NCBI GenBank assembly: GCA_005879255.1
Contig: VBKY01000239.1
Span: 1-30,891 of the forward strand
Direction: 5' to 3'
From: Deltaproteobacteria bacterium
GTDB lineage: Bacteria; Desulfobacterota_B; Binatia; UBA9968
DNA length: 30,891 nucleotides
Each line of letters opens with the position of its first letter. Positions within the stretch are counted from its first letter, which is position 1. A program made the position numbers and the translations under genes. This document shows positions 1 through 7,247 of the stretch, in pieces. The notes below the pieces were generated by a model, which worked only from the letters and a program-made list of their open reading frames with translations, did not search any database and was not told the origin of the DNA.

Positions 1-665
1 GGCTGAATAGTCAACCCCAGCGCACGCGCAGCGACTGGGAGAACCTCTTTCACGTCGATTACACTGGATTGAAAGGCTGGATCGTAGAGAACCGCGGCAC
101 GAGCAAGTTTGGGAACGGCTTCTTTGAGCAGCTCCAACCGTTTTCCGCCTAGTTCTCTGGTGAGGTTTGTAAGGCCGGTGACGTTGCTGCCGGGACGGGC
201 AAGGCTTTCAACTAAGCCTGCTTCGACAGGATCGGCCCCAAGGCCTGCCATAACGATGGGAATCGTCTTGGTCGCGTTCTTGGCCGCCCGGATCACCCCG
301 GCCCCTCCTGCTGCCACGATGATATCAACCTTGAGACGCACCAGCTCGGCCGCAAGCTCAGGATACCGATCGGCCTTCCCCTCCGCATATCGGTACTCGG
401 TGGCGATGTTCTGTCCTTCTATGTAGCCAAGCTCGCGCAGAGCCAACCAAATTGCCTCGGCACGGGCGGATTCACTAGCTGCATCGACCGACGATAGATA
501 CCCTATCCGGGCGACTTTCTTCGGCTGCTGCGCCTGCGCCACAGCCCCAGTCACCACGAACACGAAAGCAATGACCGAAAGCCCCAGCCATTTTAGATGT
601 TCGATTTTGGATTTTAGATTGTCGGAAAAAGAATCCAGCCAAAGCGCCCAAAATTTTCTATTCAT
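1..665 (-). CDS. COG2984-type ABC transporter substrate-binding protein, partial (C-terminus cut by window edge)
   Basis: An open frame runs from ATG at 665 to the window edge (221 codons). It has a hydrophobic segment ending in Ala-Gln-Ala-Gln (about residues 26-46), then PKKVARIGYLS, ELGYIEGQN, YRYAEGKADRYPELAAELV, TIPIVMAGLGADPVEAGLV, SLARPGSNVTGLT and KRLELLKEAVP. These are the standard landmarks of the ABC_sub_bind (PF04392, COG2984) periplasmic binding proteins, whose ligands are mostly unknown. The family is usually about 320-330 residues, so roughly a third is missing beyond the window. Residues 13-25 are encoded by an A/T-rich stretch (about 590-630) that reads like inserted repeat text rather than a normal signal peptide n-region, so the start is uncertain. 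It lies downstream of the permease gene on the same strand, but about 150 bases separate them, so co-transcription is uncertain. Confidence 0.85.
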   Translation of the reverse strand, partial: MNRKFWALWLDSFSDNLKSKIEHLKWLGLSVIAFVFVVTGAVAQAQQPKKVARIGYLSSVDAASESARAEAIWLALRELGYIEGQNIATEYRYAEGKADRYPELAAELVRLKVDIIVAAGGAGVIRAAKNATKTIPIVMAGLGADPVEAGLVESLARPGSNVTGLTNLTRELGGKRLELLKEAVPKLARAAVLYDPAFQSSVIDVKEVLPVAARALGLTIQ

Positions 666-755
666 TCTCTTGTCCCCAATCGAAAAGCGGCCCCGCAGAC
701 GGCAAACGGCCCCGCGGACGAAAATTTAAAATTATTTAACAGAGCTTGGGAAGGC

Positions 756-772
756 GTTTTTCAACAGCCTGT
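756..772. repeat. solo end of a short inverted-repeat element
   Basis: The bases GTTTTTCAACAGCCTGT closely match, in one orientation, the terminal inverted repeat of the element at 21523-21682 (TTTTTCAGCAACCTGCTAG and CTTTTTGAGCAGCCTGC). No second arm is visible here, so this is read as a remnant. It sits in the otherwise featureless gap 666-815 between the permease and the next binding protein. Confidence 0.45.
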
Positions 773-815
773 TTAACACCCGACCTCCCTGAGTAACAAG
801 ACTGTTGCGCGCGTC

Positions 816-2540
816 CTACGTCTGCTCGAATCCTCTGGCTACCACAACCCTCGCAAGCAAAGTCAAAACCGTCAGCACCAGGATCAGCACCACTCCCAAC
901 GCGGCGGCTGCCGGCAGATTTTGCTCTTCATCCCAAAGATGCCAGAGCATGACCGAGACGGGCCAGCTGTCCCTACTGGCAAGCATTAGGGGCACAGAGA
1001 ACGCCCGGACGGCGTGCGCCGCCACCCAGAGCCACGCCGCGATAAAGGCGGGGCGGATGAGCGGAAAAGTGATTTGCCAGGCGACCCGCAGCGGACTCGC
1101 CCCACTGACCTCCCCCGCTTCTTCCAACTCCTTGTGAATTTGTGTAATAGCGGCATTGGTGGTCCTGGTCGCAAACGCGATGTACTGCGTAATCAGCGCG
1201 AGGGAGACGATCCATACCGTGCCGTAAAGGCCGAGGGAGCGAAACGGCGGTTCGAGATACAGAAAGATAAAAGAAAGTGCCACGACGATTCCAGGCACGG
1301 CGTGGGAGGCAAACAAAAGGCTGTCCAGAGCATATCGTCCCTTGACCTTCGTCCGAACCACCAGCCAGGAGACGGCGAACGCCAGCAGCACTGTTGCCGT
1401 AGCCGCGAACAGAGTGATGATCACGGTGTTCCACATCGCACGCAGAATCAGCGGGCCGGTAAGAATCCCGTGATAGTGCGTCCAGGACAATTCGGAGAGC
1501 ACCTTCATCGACGGCGGCTGATAGACCGGCAAGAGCGAGGTCCAGATCAGCACGGCTAGAGGAAGAGCAACCGCCAAAATAAAATAGAGCACGAAGAGAC
1601 CGAGCGCCGGGTAGCGCCAACGGCCCAACGCCAGAGTGTGAGGCCGAAATCCCTTCCCTGTCACGGTCGTAAAGCGCTCGGCCTGCCAAAGAGTGGCGCG
1701 CTGGTAAAAATAAACGAGGATAAGCGCCATCAGAAAATAGCTTCCGGCAAAGGCCGCGCCTAAACCGTAATTGGGAATTGCGTCGCGAGTGGAGATATAG
1801 ATCATCGTGCTGTAAACAAAGACGCGACCGGGCAGGCCGACGACCAGCGGAGCTTCGAAGGATTCCATCGAAGAGGTGAACTCGTACAAGACGGCGGCGA
1901 GGAGCGCCGGCCGCAGCACCGGCAGGGTAACTCGCCGAACCGTGGTCCAGTTTTTTGCGCCCGCCGCGAAAGACGCCTCCTCGAGACCGGGGTCCATCAT
2001 GCGAAAAGCGCCGGTGATAAGAAGAAATACCGTCGTCACTCCGCGCATCCCGTCGAGGAAGATCATCCCCCCCAGGGAATAGATGTTGATCGGCCCTTCA
2101 GAAAGCTCCACGCCGAAGCTGGCGACCAGGTCACGGATGAAAACATTGATGATGCCGCTTTGAGGCATAAAGAGAAGGACGTAGGACATGGAGAAGAGGA
2201 GTCCGGGCATCGCCAACGGGATGAGCAGCAGGGTCCAGCACAAGTTGCGCAGCGGCATATCGGTGCGCTCGAGCAGCCAGGTAAAAAGCACGGCGATGAA
2301 GACTGTAATCGCGGTGCCTCCGCCGGCGAAAACGAGCGTGTTGAAAACCATCCGATAGGTCAGCGGATTCGTATAGGCGACGAGGTAATTATTGAAGGTA
2401 AACGGTCCGGGCGCGGCCGGGTGACCGGAGCGAAAGCTGCTGATCACCATTTGGCCCAACGGAATTAGAATGAGCCAGAGAAGAATTCCGACGACGAAAA
2501 TGAAAAAGAAGATCGAGCCGCTCGGCAGCCTCTTCTTCAT
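816..2540 (-). CDS. two-domain ABC transporter permease, iron(III)/FbpB type
   Basis: The 574-residue protein is a fused tandem permease with about twelve hydrophobic membrane segments. Each half carries an EAA loop that contacts the ATPase: EEASFAAGAKNWTTVRRVTLP near residues 195-215 and EEAGEVSGASPLRVAWQITFP near residues 470-490. This is the layout of FbpB/AfuB/PhnU-type inner-membrane permeases for iron(III), 2-aminoethylphosphonate or related solutes. Its ATG lies two bases after the stop of the binding-protein gene at 2543-3589, so the two are almost certainly one operon. No ATPase gene follows: the next gene on the strand is another binding protein. The ATPase must be elsewhere or shared. 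It is the only permease in the window although eight binding-protein-type genes are present. Confidence 0.95.
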   Translation of the reverse strand: MKKRLPSGSIFFFIFVVGILLWLILIPLGQMVISSFRSGHPAAPGPFTFNNYLVAYTNPLTYRMVFNTLVFAGGGTAITVFIAVLFTWLLERTDMPLRNLCWTLLLIPLAMPGLLFSMSYVLLFMPQSGIINVFIRDLVASFGVELSEGPINIYSLGGMIFLDGMRGVTTVFLLITGAFRMMDPGLEEASFAAGAKNWTTVRRVTLPVLRPALLAAVLYEFTSSMESFEAPLVVGLPGRVFVYSTMIYISTRDAIPNYGLGAAFAGSYFLMALILVYFYQRATLWQAERFTTVTGKGFRPHTLALGRWRYPALGLFVLYFILAVALPLAVLIWTSLLPVYQPPSMKVLSELSWTHYHGILTGPLILRAMWNTVIITLFAATATVLLAFAVSWLVVRTKVKGRYALDSLLFASHAVPGIVVALSFIFLYLEPPFRSLGLYGTVWIVSLALITQYIAFATRTTNAAITQIHKELEEAGEVSGASPLRVAWQITFPLIRPAFIAAWLWVAAHAVRAFSVPLMLASRDSWPVSVMLWHLWDEEQNLPAAAALGVVLILVLTVLTLLARVVVARGFEQT

Positions 2541-2542
2541 GG

Positions 2543-3589
2543 TCAGCGCACGATGGGAAGTCCGACGGCTTCTAATATCTCTTTGAGAATCTCCTCCGCT
2601 TTGGCCCGATACTGCGGCTCATACCAGGCGGCTTTTTTTCCCTTGATGGGTTTAGCCGATTGAGTGCCTGGGATCAGCGGGCTGCCGTTTCCCTCGACTT
2701 CGTCCAATAGCTTCTGGCCCTCCTCGGAAAGCGACCAGACGGTCCAGAGCTTCGCGCCATTGAGATGCGGCGCGCCGCGGGGGATGAAAACCACGTCGCC
2801 CAAGTTGACCGGGATGGGCTCCGCCAAGGTAAAGCCGATTGGCTCTGCCTTACCCGACCTCGTCTGCTCGTAATAGGTCGAATAGAAACTGCCGCAGTCG
2901 ATGGCATACTCGCCCAGAGCCAGCTTGGTCATGGCACCGGTTCGGTCACGCTCGAAGATGGTCTCGTTCGCGGCTAGTTGGCGCGCATGAGCAAGCGTTT
3001 TTTCCCGTCCCCACACGTTGGGCTGCCAAAGTATTTCCAAGTGACGCGGCCTGGAATCCATCGCCACTTTTTTCTTCCACTTGGGAGCCGCGCAATCCTC
3101 CCACGTCAGTTTCTTCCCGACATCATCGGGAACGAGCTTGCGGTTATAGGCGATGCCGTAGAGCTGCGAACGATAGTTGACGCCGAAGCCATCGGGATGG
3201 ACGTGCTGGGGATTCACGCCGAGAGATTTCCAATCGACCTTTTCCACTACGTTCGCGCGCAGCGCGGTGGGCACCTGAGTTTCGCTCAGCACCGTCACGT
3301 CATAGGAAATTTTTCCGGCGGCGAGCTCGGACAAGACTCGCTCCCGCTCGCGCGAACCTCCCACCCGCTCATACTCGACCTTGAGAAACGGGTAGCGGGT
3401 TTGAAAAACCTCCACCAATTTTTTAGCGCCGGGTTTGCCCGCCTCCTCCCACCTCACCGTAAGTCCGACCTTGACCCGCCCTTCTTTTTTCGCTCCCTCC
3501 GCAATTTTATCGAGGCCTTGCGCCCACAGGGGAGCAAGGGACAAAAGCGATGCTCCCATCAGCACGCCAATGAAAATTTTAGTCTTCAT
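2543..3589 (-). CDS. periplasmic iron(III)-type solute-binding protein (permease-linked)
   Basis: This 348-residue protein has a Sec signal peptide (MKTKIFIGVLMGASLLSLAPLWA, cleavage near residue 23), then the family start LDKIAEGAKKEGRVKVGL. Further landmarks are FQTRYPFLKVEY, the AAPKWKKKVAMDSRP segment, YAIDCGSFYS and GAPHLNGAKLWTVWSLSEEGQKLL. It belongs to the type 2 periplasmic binding proteins of the SBP_bac_1/6/8 group (iron(III), thiamine, 2-aminoethylphosphonate, spermidine). Unlike the four paralogues at 4653, 5907, 8507 and 10937 it has one Cys, not a CxxC pair, at the hinge-region motif. A clear ribosome-binding site (GAGGTG) precedes the ATG. It directly precedes the permease, so it is the likeliest cognate receptor of that transporter. 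The ligand cannot be told from sequence. Confidence 0.93.
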   Translation of the reverse strand: MKTKIFIGVLMGASLLSLAPLWAQGLDKIAEGAKKEGRVKVGLTVRWEEAGKPGAKKLVEVFQTRYPFLKVEYERVGGSRERERVLSELAAGKISYDVTVLSETQVPTALRANVVEKVDWKSLGVNPQHVHPDGFGVNYRSQLYGIAYNRKLVPDDVGKKLTWEDCAAPKWKKKVAMDSRPRHLEILWQPNVWGREKTLAHARQLAANETIFERDRTGAMTKLALGEYAIDCGSFYSTYYEQTRSGKAEPIGFTLAEPIPVNLGDVVFIPRGAPHLNGAKLWTVWSLSEEGQKLLDEVEGNGSPLIPGTQSAKPIKGKKAAWYEPQYRAKAEEILKEILEAVGLPIVR

Positions 3590-3637
3590 CGGTCACCTCA
3601 GCTTCCCCGTTTGTAGTTGGTGACGCAGCCGTCGTCC

Positions 3638-3725
3638 GTCATTTTCCGCGGCAGCGGGAATCCAGGCCCTCTCGATTTTCCTGGATTCCGGGTCGCGCCG
3701 GCTACGCCAGCTCGCCCGGAATGAC
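3638..3725. repeat. short inverted-repeat element, GTCAT...ATGAC type
   Basis: The left arm begins GTCATTTTCCGCGGCAGCGG and reaches GGAATCCAGG; the right arm, read on the other strand, begins GTCATTCCGGGCGAGCTGGC and also ends GGAATCCAGG. The ends and the GGAATCCAG inner block match the element at 7078-7161, so they are one family. It fills most of the gap between the binding-protein gene start (3589) and the cupin gene end (3754). It looks like a non-autonomous MITE/REP-like repeat; no transposase is encoded. Confidence 0.7.
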
Positions 3726-3753
3726 TCAAGTATTCAATTTGCGGGACGATACG

Positions 3754-4458
3754 CTACGCCTGCCTTTGCACGAGCGGCGTTAGATCCATACGTACCCGGA
3801 CCTTCTCAGGCTCGGTCAATAGCCGATAGTCGGATTCCGCAAGCTTGTCGATTTTGTACCATTGCGTCATTCTTTGCGGCAACTTCGCGATGATGAAGCC
3901 ATCCTGTTTTTCATATTCGCAATTCATGCGCAACAGGCATGATTTGTTCCACTCGTCCCTCAGCAGCGGAGATATCCCTATGGTGCTGCGGTCCATCGCA
4001 TAGACGTAAATATGCCGGCCAAATCCGTTGGCGCCGATCTCATCGGCCGGAATCTTGACGTGGACATCCGATGGGACGTTGGCAACGTAGGCGACCCGCC
4101 GCCCGCCGCTCGACTCCGTTCTCATGGTCAAAAAGACCACGTCCCGCTCGGTCGTATTGGTAAACCCGTAGTGAACTCCCGCCGGGATCAACACGCCCTG
4201 ATTAGGTCTGAGAATAAATTTTCCCGAAAGCCCTTCCACGGTCAGCTCGCCGTCGAGGATAAAAAGAATCTGATCGGAATCCGGGTGCTGATGGATGTGC
4301 GTTTCGCCCCCCCGGGGCCGCGTCTGAAACACCGCGATGAAGCTGTTGGGCGACCTCGCCATATCGACTCGACCACTTAGATGGTCGCGTTGCTTCATCG
4401 CCTCACCGACATCGAAGATCTGAACCTCGTCGACTTGACTGCTATTGACTGTTGCCAT
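3754..4458 (-). CDS. single-domain cupin protein
   Basis: The protein has 234 residues without signal peptide or membrane segment, so it is cytosolic. The cupin barrel occupies about residues 45-125. Motif 1 reads GGETHIHQHPDSDQILFILDGE, with metal-ligand histidines in the H-x-H pattern but Gln where the usual Glu ligand sits. Motif 2 is the canonical PAGVHYGFTN with its third histidine. The C-terminal hundred residues are not recognised. A ribosome-binding site (AAGGAG) precedes the ATG. Cupins of this size include dioxygenases, isomerases and sugar- or acid-binding regulators. Its position between binding-protein genes suggests processing or sensing of the imported compound. The exact reaction is unknown. 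Confidence 0.9.
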   Translation of the reverse strand: MATVNSSQVDEVQIFDVGEAMKQRDHLSGRVDMARSPNSFIAVFQTRPRGGETHIHQHPDSDQILFILDGELTVEGLSGKFILRPNQGVLIPAGVHYGFTNTTERDVVFLTMRTESSGGRRVAYVANVPSDVHVKIPADEIGANGFGRHIYVYAMDRSTIGISPLLRDEWNKSCLLRMNCEYEKQDGFIIAKLPQRMTQWYKIDKLAESDYRLLTEPEKVRVRMDLTPLVQRQA

Positions 4459-4478
4459 TTCGTTCTCCTTTCCCTTAT

Positions 4479-4599
4479 TTAGCAGTTGATTCTTGCCACT
4501 TTTTTCAGCGCCTCATCCACCGCGCTTAGAATCGATTCATCTCCATCGATTCTGCGATTTGGGTTTAAAGATGCTCTTCTAACTAATATCTGTTGCGTC
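4479..4599 (-). pseudogene. possible remnant of a solute-binding-protein C-terminus
   Basis: Reading the minus strand from a TTG at 4599 gives a short frame that ends ...NPNRRIDGDE, then SILSAVDEALKKVARINC and stop. The intact paralogue next to it (4653-5786) ends LNRRLEGIKYLD...EMKPILDVVNEALKAAGKN. The relic matches the NRR-(L/I)-(E/D)-G start and the IL-x-x-V-x-EALK end with about ten residues deleted between. The DNA also keeps a recognisable CAGCGCCTCAT-CACC-CG block shared with 4674-4695. There is no body of the gene upstream. I read it as the tail left by deletion of a further tandem copy; the match is short, so chance similarity is possible. Confidence 0.45.
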
Positions 4600-4652
4600 A
4601 AACCGCACGTCTATTGAATCACCTTGTCCGCCCGGTACAGCACGGATTGCGG

Positions 4653-5786
4653 TTAGTTCTTCCCCGCTGCCTTCAGCGCCTCATTCACCACGTCGAGGAT
4701 CGGTTTCATCTCGATCCACTCCGGCCTTCCGGTATCCAGGTATTTGATGCCTTCGAGCCGTCGATTGAGCAACGGCACATCGTCCTTTGGAATATCGACG
4801 CGCAAGGAATCCGCCGGACTCTCGGCGCCGGCTTGGGTTTTTTGCAACGCAAGCTGCCCTCGGCGCGAGAGCAGCCAATTTATGAAAACCTTTGCCGCGT
4901 TGGGATGCGGCGCGCGATTTACCAGAGCGAGCGTGCCGAATTGTTGCACCAAGCCGCCACCCTCTTTAAAAACCTTCGGACCAAAGGTCTCCACCGGCAG
5001 TCCTTGCTGCTTCAACACATCGACATCGCAAAAAAAGCAGATTGCGTACTTGCCGGTCGCGAGCCAATCCGGCCCCTGGCGAAAATCTCGAAACAAAGTC
5101 ACATCCATCTCGCCGAAGAGCTTGCGAATGAATGCCGGACCCAAATCTGAATTATAGTAGAAGAATCGCGTATTTCCCGCCCCGGGTCCGGCTTCGCGGA
5201 TATCGCGCGCTTCGATCTTTCCTTTCCACTTCGGATTGAGCAGGTCCCAATAAGATTTGAAATCCTTGAGGTCGACGAGTTTGGTATTGTAGTTGACTGC
5301 GCCGTAAGTCGCCGAGCCGACGTAATTGAAAACGTATCGACCTTCCGGATCGGAGTACTGATGTTTCTTGAGATACCATTTCGTTTGGTCGGTGACTTCA
5401 GGCAGGATTAGCGCCGGCGTGATTGGATCCAGCGCCTTTGCCAGATAAAACTGCTGATAGCTCGGATTGGCCCCTGAGCTGACAACGTCCGCGAGATATT
5501 TCTCCGCGCGCCGTTCGCTGAGCAGTCGTTGGCCGAGCTGATTACCTCGAGCGGTCACGGCCGTCAGTTTTATTTCCGGAAATTCTTTTTCAAAGTGAGG
5601 CAAGACGGCTTCGTAGCCGCTGATATAAATTGTGACCTGTCCTTCTTTCTTGGCTGCTTCGAGCGTTTTCTCCCATTCCTGTTGCCAAACTGGTTGTGAT
5701 TGCGCGGCGTAGGCAACGGCATTGAGCGAAAATAGCACGACACACGCAAGGACAATGGCGCATTGCACGAGCAATCGAGTCGACAT
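4653..5786 (-). CDS. periplasmic iron(III)-type solute-binding protein, CxxC subfamily, tandem copy A
   Basis: The start chosen is MSTRLLVQCAIVLACVVLF at 5786 (377 residues). The frame stays open to 5903, but that extra text is repeat-derived (PHLFPPPRAGEDEGGG). The signal peptide ends near AVAYAAQS. Then come QEWEKTLEAAKKEGQVTIYIS, ERRAEKYLADVV, LNPKWKGKIEARD, GEMDVTLFRDFRQG, APHPNAAKVFINWLLSRRGQ, DSLRVDIPKDDVP and EMKPILDVVNEALKAAGKN. It is a type 2 periplasmic binding protein like FbpA/AfuA. A Cys-Phe-Phe-Cys motif (C250, C253) lies in the segment YAICFFCDVDVLKQQGLPVE. It is very similar along its whole length to the product of 5907-7025, which is upstream and co-directional, so the two arose by tandem duplication. 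No permease is adjacent. Confidence 0.92.
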   Translation of the reverse strand: MSTRLLVQCAIVLACVVLFSLNAVAYAAQSQPVWQQEWEKTLEAAKKEGQVTIYISGYEAVLPHFEKEFPEIKLTAVTARGNQLGQRLLSERRAEKYLADVVSSGANPSYQQFYLAKALDPITPALILPEVTDQTKWYLKKHQYSDPEGRYVFNYVGSATYGAVNYNTKLVDLKDFKSYWDLLNPKWKGKIEARDIREAGPGAGNTRFFYYNSDLGPAFIRKLFGEMDVTLFRDFRQGPDWLATGKYAICFFCDVDVLKQQGLPVETFGPKVFKEGGGLVQQFGTLALVNRAPHPNAAKVFINWLLSRRGQLALQKTQAGAESPADSLRVDIPKDDVPLLNRRLEGIKYLDTGRPEWIEMKPILDVVNEALKAAGKN

Positions 5787-5846
5787 CTTTAACGGTCTCT
5801 GAGTTACGATCTTTACTTTGCGCCCTTTTGTGTCTTTGCGCGGAAT

Positions 5847-5895
5847 TCCCCCTCCTTCATCCTCCCCCGCACGCGGGGGAGGAAAGAGGTGGGGG
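5847..5895. repeat. GC-rich hairpin repeat between tandem binding-protein genes
   Basis: A perfect stem CCTCCCCC-GCACGC-GGGGGAGG spans 5861-5882, flanked by CCCCCTCC on the left and GGTGGGGG on the right, giving a longer interrupted stem. The same style of hairpin recurs at 15847-15897. There is no T-run on either strand, so I call it a dispersed repeat and not a terminator. It lies between the two tandem binding-protein genes and extends the upstream open frame of copy A artificially. Confidence 0.6.
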
Positions 5896-5906
5896 CGCGT
5901 CAAGAG

Positions 5907-7025
5907 TCAATTCTTCCCCGCCGCCTTAAGCGCTTCGTTCATGACATCCAAGATCGGCTTCATCTCCTGCCACTCCGGGCGGCTAGTGTCTAGATACTTC
6001 ACGCCGTCGAAGCGTCGTTGGAGCACCGGAACCTCGTCTTTGGGGATATCGATCCGCAAGGAGTCGACCGGATTTTCCGTCGGCGACATGATTTTTTGCA
6101 GGGTCATCTGGCCCTTGCGCGACAAGAGCCAGTTGATGAAGACCTTTGCGGCGTTGGAATGAGGCGCGCGGTTGACCAAGCCCAGAGTGCCGTACTGTGT
6201 TACCAACCCGGCGCCCTCTTTGAAGACGCCAGGACCCATCGTATCCACGGGCAACCCTTGCTGTTTCGACACATCGACCTCGCAAAAGAAACAAAGGGCC
6301 GCCTTGCCCACGGCGAGCCAGTCGCTGCCTTGGCGGTAGTCGCGAAACAAGGTCACGTCCATCTCTCCGTACAATTTCCGAATGAACGTCGGTCCAACGT
6401 CCGGCAAGTGGTAAAACAACCGCGCGTTGCCCGAGCCGGGGCCCGACACGCGAATGTCGCGTGAAATGATTTTCCCCTTCCACTTAGGTGCGAGCAGATC
6501 CCAGTACGATTTGAAATCCTTCACGTTGACTAACTTGGTGTTGTAACTGATCGAGCCATAGGTCGCCGTAGCAACGTAATTAAAAATGTACTGATTCTCA
6601 GGATCGGAGTAATGATGCTTGCCTTGGTACCACTTCGAAGTGTCGTTGATCTCGGCAAAAATCAATGCCGGCTTGATCGGATCGAAAACCTTGGCGGGAT
6701 GTAACTGTTGAAACGTTGTCACGCCGCCTGCGTTGACCACGTCGGCCAAATACTTTTCCGCGCGCCGCTCGGCGAGCAAGCGTTGACCGATCTGCGAGCC
6801 GCGGCCCGTGGTCGGGAGAACTTTGATTTCCGGATATTCTTTCTGAAACTCCGGCAGCACCTCTTCATAGCCGCTGATGTAGACGGCGACTTGGCCTTCT
6901 TTCTTGGCCGCTGCCAAGACTTTCTCCCACTCGGCTTGCCAAGCCAGTTTGGCATCGCCGGCATCGACACTGCGAACCGTCACGAAGCACAATAGCAGGT
7001 CCCCGAACAACACCGCCAAAATCAT
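5907..7025 (-). CDS. periplasmic iron(III)-type solute-binding protein, CxxC subfamily, tandem copy B
   Basis: I place the start at ATG 7025 (372 residues, MILAVLFGDLLLCFVTVRSVDAG), which gives a normal signal peptide and the same length as copy A. The frame is open back to 7235, but residues 27-53 of that longer version (PRKRES...MPACAGMT) are translated repeat DNA. The mature protein has AEWEKVLAAAKKEGQVAVYIS, ERRAEKYLADVV, APKWKGKIISRD, GEMDVTLFRDYRQG, ALCFFCEVDVSKQQGLPVDT, APHSNAAKVFINWLLSRKGQ and EMKPILDVMNEALKAAGKN. The Cys pair is encoded at 6282-6293. It is a type 2 periplasmic binding protein; the ligand is unknown. The gene lies downstream of a double cupin on the same strand. The start is the main uncertainty. 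Confidence 0.9.
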   Translation of the reverse strand: MILAVLFGDLLLCFVTVRSVDAGDAKLAWQAEWEKVLAAAKKEGQVAVYISGYEEVLPEFQKEYPEIKVLPTTGRGSQIGQRLLAERRAEKYLADVVNAGGVTTFQQLHPAKVFDPIKPALIFAEINDTSKWYQGKHHYSDPENQYIFNYVATATYGSISYNTKLVNVKDFKSYWDLLAPKWKGKIISRDIRVSGPGSGNARLFYHLPDVGPTFIRKLYGEMDVTLFRDYRQGSDWLAVGKAALCFFCEVDVSKQQGLPVDTMGPGVFKEGAGLVTQYGTLGLVNRAPHSNAAKVFINWLLSRKGQMTLQKIMSPTENPVDSLRIDIPKDEVPVLQRRFDGVKYLDTSRPEWQEMKPILDVMNEALKAAGKN

Positions 7026-7077
7026 CGCACCTACAAATAGGTCCGCAAGCAATATCCGACTGGACCGCGCAGAATTC

Positions 7078-7161
7078 GTCATGCCCGCGCAGGCGGGCAT
7101 CCAGGTTGATTGCAGAATGGCTTCGGAAGAAAAACTGGATTCCCGTTTTCGCGGGAATGAC
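7078..7161. repeat. MITE/REP-like inverted repeat just upstream of a signal-peptide region
   Basis: The left arm GTCATGCCCGCGCAGGCGGG continues to CATCCAG at 7104; the right arm read on the other strand is GTCATTCCCGCGAAAACGGG to AATCCAG. The arms pair over about 27 bases with a few mismatches around a 30-base centre. Repeats of this type, whose translation gives the tell-tale PRKRES and MPACAGMT peptides, are widespread in proteobacterial genomes. Here it lies in the open frame extending upstream of the binding protein at 5907-7025 and would be translated if the longer start were used. Confidence 0.85.
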
Positions 7162-7247
7162 GCCGGGACTGGAAGTAAGCGGCGAAAAGTTTTTGGTCCC
7201 GGACGTTTTAGTAAGGCCAGAAAGACATTAATCATCTATCACTCACC

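Noticed and set aside
5861..5882. GC-rich hairpin considered as a transcription terminator
   Set aside because: There is no T-run after the stem on either strand and similar hairpins recur elsewhere, so a dispersed repeat explains it better.
5787..5903. N-terminal extension of the binding protein at 4653 by 39 residues
   Set aside because: The added peptide is translated hairpin repeat and would bury the signal peptide; ATG 5786 gives a normal exported protein.
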